Shown here in pieces: positions 1-8,900 of a stretch of 64,000 nucleotides of DNA. The stretch is from positions 1 to 64,000 of the forward strand of contig DOTG01000008.1 of assembly GCA_003512955.1 (NCBI GenBank). The letters are read 5' to 3'. The notes beneath the pieces were generated by a model, which was given only the letters and a program-made list of their open reading frames with translations, had not been told where the DNA came from and did no database searches. This DNA comes from Marinilabiliales bacterium (lineage in GTDB: Bacteria; Bacteroidota; Bacteroidia; Bacteroidales; SZUA-534). Position 1 is the first letter of the stretch. Each line of letters begins with the position of its first letter. Both the position numbers and the translations under genes were made by a program.

Positions 1-62
1 CTAAACTTTTTAGACAGCCTCATATAAGAATTGGAAAATCCTAATAACTAAAATTTAATATA

Positions 63-2858
63 ATGAGAAAAATGTTACCAATTAAAATGCTCATAGGAGC
101 GGGTATATGCCTAATGGCATCCTTCGGGAATTTATCGGCACAATGGACCCATGCTGCTATTGACGGCGGATACATCAGAACCATGATTAATTCCGGTGAT
201 ACCCTTTATGCTGTGACCCAGCTATACGGCAATGGGTTGTTTTTTTCCACGGATGTCGGAACTACCTGGAATGAAATACTGAGCGAATCGTTGCCTACCT
301 CGAAAAGAGTGATTGCCAAATTTGGAAGCAGTTTATTTTTGGGTTGCGGTTCAGTTCGTGAAGCCGAAGGTATTTACCGTTCCGATGACAACGGGGTAAC
401 CTGGGTGAAAAAAAACTCGAATCCAATGTGGGTGACTTGCTTTGCACAACATGGGTCCACCATTTTTGCAGGAACGGGTGAAGGGTTATTGCGTTCGACT
501 GACAATGGAGAAACATGGAAATATATATATAATGGATTAGCTGAATCAAAGCCTCACATCTATTCCTTATTAGTAACAGAAAGTGGAATTTTTACCTGTA
601 TTGGAAATAATTATGGAATCTATCGTTCAACCGATAATGGAAATACCTGGGTGCAAACTTCTACGGGTATGCAGATTGACTATTATGAAGGCAGGTATTA
701 CTACCCTACTGTTACAGCCCTTTCATATATTGGCGATGCTATTTATGCCGGCTGTGATGAATCCGGCATATTTAAGTCAACAAATGGCGGTGATAATTGG
801 TCGCTGACTAGTGAAGGAACTTATGATTATTATAGCATTCAATCTATTGTTGGTAAAGACTCGTTACTTTATGCTGCTACTATTTACAATGGGGTTATCC
901 GCTCTACTGATGCCGGGAATAACTGGACCGAGGTAAATGGTAATGGAATAGATATTTGGCTTGAAAGCAATGCACTGGTCATGCACAATAACGATGTGCT
1001 TGTTGGTACAAAAGGGGGCATTTATAAGTCGGCCGATCATGGCATCAACTGGACGAAATCGGATTCCGGTATCCGTGGGTTTTGGTCATCGTACCCTCCG
1101 GTTATCACTTTGGATTCCGATTTATATGCCGGAACAATGACCGGTGGTATTTACAAATCGAGCGATAATGGAACCAGTTGGGCTCCGGCAAACGAGGGTT
1201 TTCCTGTGAACGACGTGAACATGTTACGATATTTATCGGCCAATGCAACCACCTTATTTGCAAAATCGATTAGTAGTTATTATAGTACCATTTCAACCGA
1301 TGGGGGCAATAGCTGGCATGAAACTGTCCAAGACTCCATATTCCCCTGGATTGACCATAAAGGTAAATTATATACTTATGGCCCCAATAGCGGGGTTTAC
1401 CGGTCAGACGACGATGGGATAACCTGGACGCTCATTGAAAATTCACAATATTTCTATTTGTCGTTACATTCCGATGGGGAGACCCTGTTTTTAGGTACCT
1501 ATTTGGGGTATTTTTACTCCACGGATAATGGCACCACATGGCAACAGAGCAATGTTGAAGGAGTTACGGGTTATATTTGTGCCTACCAGTTTATTTCTAC
1601 TCCAACAGCAAAAATTATGTCGCTCGAATATGCTGGACGCCGGGGAATATTCCGTTCAACAGATAATGGCGCCAACTGGGTACAGACCAGTAATGTTTTA
1701 GTTACTGAATTGGTGAATGATGGATCTAACCTGTATGCCAATGCTACCGAAAGGCAAATTGTAAATGGGCAGGAAGTAGAGGTCCGTTCCATCTATCAAT
1801 CAAAAAACGATGGAGTTACCTGGAAAAATATTTCGGGTTCATTGGGCAATAATATTGCCTGGTGGGGTATTTGCGCTATTGATGGTAAAATATTTGTCCC
1901 TTTAAATTCATACCCCGATTATGGGCTTTATTGCTCGTCGGATAATGGTGCTACCTGGAAAGAAATAAGTTTAGGGATGATTCCAGGCAACCAGGTTTTC
2001 AATCTAAGTGCTGTGGACAATTACATTTATGCCGGAACAGGAAATGGGTTATATCGCCGGGACCTGGCTGAACTGTATCCGCCATCGCAAACCTCTACCA
2101 TTGCTGGAAAAACTGATCCTTGTATAAAGTCCACCCAAACTTACACTGTTGAACCAGTCAATGGTATTAGCTATGAGTGGCAGATTCCGTCTGATTGGGC
2201 AATTTTATCTGGACAAACTACAAATACAATAACAGTAATGGTTGGCAGTGGTTCCGGGTACGTTTCAGTGATTCCATCGAACGAGTTTGGAACAGGGCCA
2301 ACACAAATTGTTGCCGTGGCGCCCAATGGGAATGCCCCTGCAAAACCAGATGCCATAACAGGTTCAGTAACCCCTACGGCTAATACAACTGAGAATTACA
2401 GCGTTACCAGTGTAGCTGGGATAACCTACGAATGGTCTCTTCCCGGCGACTGGACAATGGTTTCGGGCAACGGTACCCATGAAATTACTGTAACGGTGGG
2501 CAATTTATCAGGCGATATTACCTGTACCCCATTAAGCGATTGCGGCCCGGGTGAGGCACAAACACTTGCTGTAGCAGTAAAACCTTTAGGAATAGGGCAG
2601 CAATCGTCACAAAAGGATATTACAATTTATCCAAACCCGGTTACCGATGAAGTAACTATCGACATTAAAAATTTGGGAAAAAATGTGGTTACCCAGATAA
2701 TAGATATCCGTGGGAACCTGATCAGGCAGTCAAAAGGTCAAAGTTCGGATGGTCACTATTTCGAATCGTTTGATTTATCGAACTATGCAAGAGGTGTTTA
2801 CTATATCCATGTGTGGAGTAACCAAAAATCATATATTGAAAAAATAGTAATTCAATAG
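63..2858 (+). CDS. Secreted Asp-box beta-propeller protein with T9SS C-terminal domain
   Basis: A 931-residue exported protein. The N-terminus is a signal peptide (basic MRKML, hydrophobic stretch, cleavage near LSAQ at residue ~26). Residues ~30-680 carry about 14 Asp-box (BNR/VPS10-like) motifs of the form STDNGxTW, for example RSTDNGETW and RSTDNGNTW, each closing a propeller blade. Enough blades are present for two seven-bladed propellers. Residues ~690-850 hold two PKD-like beta domains (YEWQIPSDW and YEWSLPGDW). The last ~75 residues are a T9SS type A sorting domain (YPNPVTDEV, GNLIRQ, GVYYIHV). Asp boxes are structural, so no enzyme activity is implied and no sialidase catalytic residues are evident. 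It is likely exported by T9SS and attached to the surface or released. The ATG at 63 is chosen because it directly precedes the signal peptide. A hairpin follows at 2875-2903. Confidence 0.9.
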   Translation: MRKMLPIKMLIGAGICLMASFGNLSAQWTHAAIDGGYIRTMINSGDTLYAVTQLYGNGLFFSTDVGTTWNEILSESLPTSKRVIAKFGSSLFLGCGSVREAEGIYRSDDNGVTWVKKNSNPMWVTCFAQHGSTIFAGTGEGLLRSTDNGETWKYIYNGLAESKPHIYSLLVTESGIFTCIGNNYGIYRSTDNGNTWVQTSTGMQIDYYEGRYYYPTVTALSYIGDAIYAGCDESGIFKSTNGGDNWSLTSEGTYDYYSIQSIVGKDSLLYAATIYNGVIRSTDAGNNWTEVNGNGIDIWLESNALVMHNNDVLVGTKGGIYKSADHGINWTKSDSGIRGFWSSYPPVITLDSDLYAGTMTGGIYKSSDNGTSWAPANEGFPVNDVNMLRYLSANATTLFAKSISSYYSTISTDGGNSWHETVQDSIFPWIDHKGKLYTYGPNSGVYRSDDDGITWTLIENSQYFYLSLHSDGETLFLGTYLGYFYSTDNGTTWQQSNVEGVTGYICAYQFISTPTAKIMSLEYAGRRGIFRSTDNGANWVQTSNVLVTELVNDGSNLYANATERQIVNGQEVEVRSIYQSKNDGVTWKNISGSLGNNIAWWGICAIDGKIFVPLNSYPDYGLYCSSDNGATWKEISLGMIPGNQVFNLSAVDNYIYAGTGNGLYRRDLAELYPPSQTSTIAGKTDPCIKSTQTYTVEPVNGISYEWQIPSDWAILSGQTTNTITVMVGSGSGYVSVIPSNEFGTGPTQIVAVAPNGNAPAKPDAITGSVTPTANTTENYSVTSVAGITYEWSLPGDWTMVSGNGTHEITVTVGNLSGDITCTPLSDCGPGEAQTLAVAVKPLGIGQQSSQKDITIYPNPVTDEVTIDIKNLGKNVVTQIIDIRGNLIRQSKGQSSDGHYFESFDLSNYARGVYYIHVWSNQKSYIEKIVIQ

Positions 2859-2874
2859 TTAAGTTATAGGTGTA

Positions 2875-2903
2875 ATGAGGTTGCCTGTTATGGGCAACTT
2901 CAT
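2875..2903 (+). terminator. Terminator-like hairpin after the Asp-box protein gene
   Basis: Arms ATGAGGTTGCC (2875-2885) and GGCAACTTCAT (2893-2903) form an 11-bp stem with one G-T pair and a 7-nt loop, 17 bp after the stop codon at 2858. The T-run that should follow is weak (TTATC), so efficiency is uncertain. Confidence 0.5.
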
Positions 2904-2983
2904 TTATCGGGATTGAATTCTTTTTAAACTGATTTAATTCAAGACAAAGGTTCAACTTGAATATTGAATATATAACAATATCC

Positions 2984-3145
2984 ATGAAAAAGAATAACAA
3001 AAACCTTATCCGGACTAACGAAGATGGAGATCAAGTAAGTTCTGAAAATATCAAATTTGCTAAAAAACTGGAATTGCAACGATTGGTGCTAAATAAGCTG
3101 CTGAACTCGAAGTTGGAAAATGAGAAATTAAATAACAAAACATAG
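2984..3145 (+). CDS. Possible small charged hypothetical protein (53 aa)
   Basis: A 53-codon frame with an ATG at 2984. It encodes a Lys/Asn/Glu-rich, probably helical peptide starting MKKNNKNLIRTNEDG and ending in a leucine-rich amphipathic stretch. It has no signal peptide, membrane segment or recognisable domain. It lies just after a hairpin that probably ends the previous transcript. I do not recognise a family. The composition suits a small cytosolic protein, but a chance frame in AT-rich intergenic DNA is about as likely. Confidence 0.3.
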   Translation: MKKNNKNLIRTNEDGDQVSSENIKFAKKLELQRLVLNKLLNSKLENEKLNNKT

Positions 3146-3342
3146 CCTTTGTGCGCCGGTTTACACCATCGATGTGGGAATAGAATTGATAATAACAAAC
3201 TGAAAGGATCATTAAAAATCGTTTAGCGATGGAAGTTCTCAAAAACAGACCAGAACCCAGTTATGAGTTACAGACTGTTTCATGCGTAAATGTGCTATGG
3301 TACATTTATTTATGTCTCTTATTTTAACATTTAATAGTTGAG

Positions 3343-5883
3343 ATGATGAAAAAAACATTTACCAAATTTATTGTTGTACTGTTCATGCTCGTGTTTACTT
3401 CTTCCCGGGGTTTCTCAGAAGCCATTCCCACTGAAATAATAATTGCTGAGTCCGTTAACTCCGGCGATTGGAACAGCCCTGCTACCTGGTCAACAGCCAG
3501 AGTGCCTAACGATTCAGCTTTTGTAATTATTAATTCGGGACATACGGTCACCTTAAGTACCAATTCAACCTGCGAAAGTCTGGTTATTGAAAAAAATGCC
3601 ACGCTCGATAACGGCGCTTTTGAGCTCCTGATCCAGTTTAATGGCTGGGCTCATGGTAGAGTAATGCCTGGTATTGATGATGGGGTAAACAGCATTGATT
3701 ATCCTTATGCACCTATTGACAGTACCTGGGATATCACTAATGCCAATAATGCGAACTGGAATTTATATATCGTGAACGGCACCCATGCCGGCACCGGAAA
3801 TATAATTTTTTCATTTTTAGATGGGCTTCTAAACAGAAATGATTATGGAGCTACAGCAAGCGGGTATGGAAGTGTTACCAATACGGGTTCAATTTATTAT
3901 GAGAGTACACCCACTAGTGGCCGTGGATTTAAATTTAATTCGGCTTGCGATTTAAAATTCTATGGACATGTAAACCTTTTTAATTTCACAGGAGGAGGTA
4001 GTTCGATTACCAGTGAAAACTTTGGAAAGATAACCATGAAAGGGAATGCAAATTTTACTGCCGCCTGCGATTTTGGTACATTCAACAACTTTGCCGGTGC
4101 CTGTGTAACCCTTGAAAACGGTTCTTTTTATTCAAACGACCCGGCTTACACCTGGGGTTTAATCTATAACTACGGGACCTTTGACATTAAAAAAGGCAAT
4201 TTGTACTTGCCTTTTGGATATTTCGATAATTATGGCACGGTTAAGGTTGGCGGGGATATGATAGGGCCCGATGCAGCCTATCAATGCTATTTTATGCAAG
4301 ATGCTGCCAATTGTGTGTTTGAAATTGGCGGCGAACTGTTCCCTGCAACCAACAATGGCTTTTTTTTGAGTGTTGTTGAACCTAATTATGTGATCTATAA
4401 CGGAACAGGCGCACAATCGGTTAATGAGCCAATAGATATGTATGATCCGGCGTTAACCACCCCTTTTTCTATTTTGAAACTTGCCAATAAGGGTATCAAA
4501 GAATTAGTGACTAATATTCGGGTGAACGATTCGCTACTAATAGCCGATAGTGCACAATTGAGTACAAGTACAAGTTCGTTTAGTATAATCATGAACAATG
4601 CTTCGGCATGGAAAAACATCGGCGTTTATCCGTTCAGTGCAAATTCAAGCGAGGTTATATTTTCAGGTACCACAGGTGGGCAGGAAATTATAAGCACTTC
4701 CGCTTCCGGCGAGTCGTTTTATAAGCTTACTATTAATAATGCTTCGGGGGTAACTATTTCAGCACAAAATGTAAGTGTTACCAATACATTAGACTTACAA
4801 TCAGGGTTAGTTACACTTGGAAACAGTAACCTTATATTGGGAAGTGCTGCTTCAATATTGGGGACACCTTCTGCTTCAACTATGATAGTAGCCGATGGGA
4901 ACGGCGAATTGCGTAAGGATTTTAGTGCAACAGGAAGTTTTACTTTTCCGGTAGGCGACAATACAGGAACAACCGAATATGCTCCGGTGACATTAAATTT
5001 TATTTCCGGAACTTTTACCAATGCTTATGTCGGGGTTAATTTGGTGAACCAGGCCTACCCGGGAGTTACGGGTAATTACCTAAACCGGTACTGGAATATC
5101 AGTTCAAGCGGAGTTAGCGGCATAAACTGCAATGCACTTTTTGGTTACCCAGTGGCTGATGTTGTTGGTACAGAAAGCCAATTGTTTGCAGCACAAATTA
5201 CAAATGCATCAGTAAATTATTTTGATGCGGCCAATACAACACTTCATCAGTTAACAGCTAACAGCCTTGTAAACCTTGGGGCATTTACAGGAACCCAGGT
5301 TGTAGCCGACAAAGATTTAAACCTTTCCCTATTCCTCGAAGGATTATATAAAGGAGGGAACTTGATGAATCAGGCTAGGGATGTTTCAGGTCCAAAATAT
5401 GGGACAGGTATTGCCGACTACATTACGGTTGAATTGCACAATGCAGCCAACTATAATGTGGTAGAATGTACCTATAGCAACATTGAATTAATGACAGATG
5501 GCACTGCTCACATTCCTGTATCCATTGGTCTGCACGATTCATATTATATTACCATTAAACACAGAAATAGTATTCAGACGGTAAGTTCAACTTCAGTTTC
5601 CTTTTCTGGCAGCATCATTAATTATGGTTTTGATGCTCCGGCAAAAGTTTTTGGAGGAAATCTTAATCAATATACTGATGGGGTTTATACCCTATATAGC
5701 GGCGATTTAAATCAGGATGGGATGATAAATTCAAGCGATAACATTCTGTTGGGCAACAATGCAGCTATCTTTAAAACAGGGTACCTGACAACTGATGTAA
5801 ATGGCGATGGAACGGTTGATTCAGGCGACATGACTATTATTGACAATAATAGTCATGCCTCTGTTACTTCAGTGACCCCTTAA
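3343..5883 (+). CDS. Secreted protein with N-terminal W-module and dockerin-like C-terminus
   Basis: An 846-residue exported protein. MMKKTFTKFIVVLFMLVFTSSRGFSEA is a typical signal peptide, shown here only to justify the start. Residues ~35-90 form a tryptophan-rich module (GDWNSPATWSTARVPND) like those in the giant protein encoded at 16216-33522. The middle (~90-650) is Gly/Asn/Thr-rich repetitive beta sequence. A conserved Bacteroidota region follows (LNLSLFLEGLYKGGNLMNQA, ~655). The C-terminus has two EF-hand-like Ca-binding loops (DLNQDGMINSSD ~785, DVNGDGTVDSGD ~820), the hallmark of a dockerin-like pair. No T9SS sorting domain is present, unlike its neighbours, so attachment may go through a partner. 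The gene lies 47 bp before the 1,790-aa gene and is probably co-transcribed with it. Its function is unknown; a surface or adhesive role is inferred. Confidence 0.85.
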   Translation: MMKKTFTKFIVVLFMLVFTSSRGFSEAIPTEIIIAESVNSGDWNSPATWSTARVPNDSAFVIINSGHTVTLSTNSTCESLVIEKNATLDNGAFELLIQFNGWAHGRVMPGIDDGVNSIDYPYAPIDSTWDITNANNANWNLYIVNGTHAGTGNIIFSFLDGLLNRNDYGATASGYGSVTNTGSIYYESTPTSGRGFKFNSACDLKFYGHVNLFNFTGGGSSITSENFGKITMKGNANFTAACDFGTFNNFAGACVTLENGSFYSNDPAYTWGLIYNYGTFDIKKGNLYLPFGYFDNYGTVKVGGDMIGPDAAYQCYFMQDAANCVFEIGGELFPATNNGFFLSVVEPNYVIYNGTGAQSVNEPIDMYDPALTTPFSILKLANKGIKELVTNIRVNDSLLIADSAQLSTSTSSFSIIMNNASAWKNIGVYPFSANSSEVIFSGTTGGQEIISTSASGESFYKLTINNASGVTISAQNVSVTNTLDLQSGLVTLGNSNLILGSAASILGTPSASTMIVADGNGELRKDFSATGSFTFPVGDNTGTTEYAPVTLNFISGTFTNAYVGVNLVNQAYPGVTGNYLNRYWNISSSGVSGINCNALFGYPVADVVGTESQLFAAQITNASVNYFDAANTTLHQLTANSLVNLGAFTGTQVVADKDLNLSLFLEGLYKGGNLMNQARDVSGPKYGTGIADYITVELHNAANYNVVECTYSNIELMTDGTAHIPVSIGLHDSYYITIKHRNSIQTVSSTSVSFSGSIINYGFDAPAKVFGGNLNQYTDGVYTLYSGDLNQDGMINSSDNILLGNNAAIFKTGYLTTDVNGDGTVDSGDMTIIDNNSHASVTSVTP

Positions 5884-5930
5884 ATTATTGCATCATTCAC
5901 ATCAGTGTAATTAACATAAAAATTTAAATT

Positions 5931-8900
5931 ATGGAAAACTTATTGAATAGATTCAGAAATACATCGGTTTTGTTGCTCTTGCTTTGTGTCGCAGTTATTT
6001 CAACGGCACAGCAGCAGGTTTCGCCTACAGCTCCAAAAACCCAGTCCGGATATCAACTAGCCATTCAAAATGTAATCCAGGTTTCCGATAGTATCTTTGA
6101 ATTTGATATTGATTTATTGGATACCGATGCTACTCAGGATTTTGAATTAGCAAGTGTTCAAGTGGGAGTTTTGTTAAATTCATCCATTTGTTCCGGAGGA
6201 ACTTTAACTGCAAGCATTGTATCCGGAACATCTACATTGAATGCATCTCAAGTCCCTGCAAGTATAAGTATTATTAATACCTTGTCAGGATATCCCGGGC
6301 AATCTTTGATAAAAACAGCATCTAAGGTTCCTCCAGGCGCAAATAATGGAACAATAATAGCTAAAACTGGAAATGGAAATTGTATAACCCGTATCCGGGT
6401 AGTCGGTTCAGTTCCTTTTGATTCCGATTCAACTGCCAATATGGTTTTTATTGCAGATACCGTGCATAATCCATTGTATGCAACGCGTGTAGCCCAATAT
6501 ATTTCTGGAATAAATACCCAACATACCGTAACACCTGCTGTAAATGCACTGGTTCTTGAGAATCCACTTTTAAATCCTTTCATTCCTGCTGCCTATAATG
6601 TAACAGGCAATGGTTCTTATTGTCAAGGAGCAATTGGTATCGAAATTGGTCTTAATGGATCTGAAAGTAACGTTGTTTACACATTGTACAAAAATGGGAT
6701 TGCTCAGGTTCCTACTGTTTCCGGGACCGGTTCCGCAATTTCATTTGGTCTGCAATTAAACGGCACATATACAGTGACTGGGATAAGTAATAGCGGAACC
6801 AATACATATATGATTGATACAGCTTCGGTCATAGAATTATCCATGACCACCCCATCAGTAAGCATAGCAACAGACAACACAAATGTATGTTCGGGGACGT
6901 CGATTACATTAACAGCAAGTCCTGTAAACGGAGGCACACCAAGTTACCAGTGGTACTTGAATGGAATTGCCACAGGCACTAATATCGATACGTTCAGTCA
7001 CACCCCAACAAACGGTGATAGTGTCTATGTAGTAATGACCTCGGGATTAGTTTGTACCACAACCAACCCAGTTCAGTCCAATAGTGCCAAGTTCATTGTT
7101 AACCCGGTTTCAGTGGCTACAGTGTCTATAACCACCGACCAGACCTCGGTATGCTCTGGTGCCACAGTAACCTTTACGGCTACCCCAGTAAACGGGGGCA
7201 TCCCGACTTATCAGTGGTACAAGAATGGAGCATCCATAGGTAGCAGTAACAGTACATTCAGCTACGTGCCCATGGACGGCGATAAAATATATGTAGAGAT
7301 GACCTCTAGCATTGCCTGTACCTCGTTTAATCCGACAAGTTCAGATACCATAACCATGCAGGTAAACCCTATTCAGGAGCCATCAGTAACAATTACAGCC
7401 AGCAATAATTCAATATGTAGTGGAACCCCGGCATCACTCACTGCCATGCCAGGAAACGGGGGTGCTGCCAGTTACCAGTGGTATGTCAACGGGTTAATGG
7501 TAGGAGTTGATTCTTCCGTATATGCATTCAATCCAAATCACGGCGACAGCGTGTATGTGGTGATGACCTCGGACCTGTCCTGTACAACCACCAACCCGGT
7601 ACAATCCAACAAAATCGGATTCAGTGTGGCCGATGTGGTGGCAGCATCAGTAACCATTTCCGCCGACAACACAGAGGTATGCAGCGGTACTGTTGTTAAT
7701 TTTACGGCCACTCCTGTAAATGGAGGAATACAAACGTACCAATGGTATGTAAACGGGACGGCATCCGGAACCGGGATAGAAGTTTTTTCTTACACACCGA
7801 CCAATGGCGATCAGGTTAAAGTTGTTATGGCATCCAGCCTGGCCTGCACCAGCAACAGCCCGGCGACCTCAAATACCCTGGCCATGCAGGTGACACAGAT
7901 ACCTTCACCCGCCGTGAGCGTGACCGCCAGCAGCAACCCGGTATGCAGCGGCACAGAGGTAACCCTGACGGCAACCCCGATTGACGGGGGTACCCCTGTT
8001 TACCAGTGGTACTTAAACGGAACTGCTGTAGGTACCGGCGCAGGAACTTATAGCTATACCCCGGCTGAGGCTGACGAAATATATGTTTCGATGACCACCA
8101 GTCTTGGCTGTAGCAATGGTTCTCCAGTACAGTCGAATGTAAACGTAATTGCTTTAACCAATTCTTATGTAGCATCGGTATCCATTACTGCTGACAATAA
8201 TCCTTATTGTGCAGGAGGTCAGGTAAAACTGACTGCTACCCCCGGAAACGGTGGTGCAGCTTCCTATCAGTGGTTTTTGAACGGGTCACCTGTAGGTTTA
8301 GATACCAATATTTATGTTTATTCTCCAACAAATGGGGATGAGGTTTATGCAGAATCAGTTTCTGATTTAGTCTGTGCCATAGGTAATCCAGCAGTTTCAA
8401 GTATTCTTACTTTAATGGAAACTGCTGTACTTCCTGTATCTGTAAGCATAGCAGCCGATAACACTTCGGTTTGCAGCGGTACACAAGTCAATTTTACAGC
8501 TACACCGGTAAATGGTGGTAGCTCAAGTTACCAGTGGTTTGTGAATGGTTCGGCAGCAGGGACAGACAGCCCCGTATTCAACTATACTCCTATTGATGGT
8601 GATACGGTAGCTGTTGAAATGACTTCAAATATGCAGTGTACGAGTAACAATCCAGCACTATCTAACATCCAAGCGGTATCGGTAACGCAAACCCTTCCAG
8701 TTTATGTAAGCATGTCTGCAGATGACACATCTGTTTGTAGCGGTACACAGGTCAACTTTACAGCCACCACAGTAAACGGTGGAACCCCAATTTATCAGTG
8801 GTTTGTGAACGGTACGGCAGCAGGGACAGACAGCCCCACATTCAGTTATATTCCAGTTGACGGTGACAAAATAAACATTTCCGTATTATCGAATCTGACC

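Larger units (their letters stand above)
2859..3342. other. Intergenic region between two secreted-protein genes
   Basis: This 484-bp gap holds a terminator-like hairpin (2875-2903) and a possible 53-codon reading frame (2984-3145). The last ~150 bp before the ATG at 3343 are AT-rich. I find no convincing Bacteroidota -33/-7 promoter there, although transcription of the next gene should begin in this stretch. Confidence 0.5.

Noticed and set aside
63..2100. Asp-box protein considered as a sialidase
   Set aside because: Asp boxes are present but I found no FRIP motif, arginine triad or Tyr/Glu nucleophile pair.
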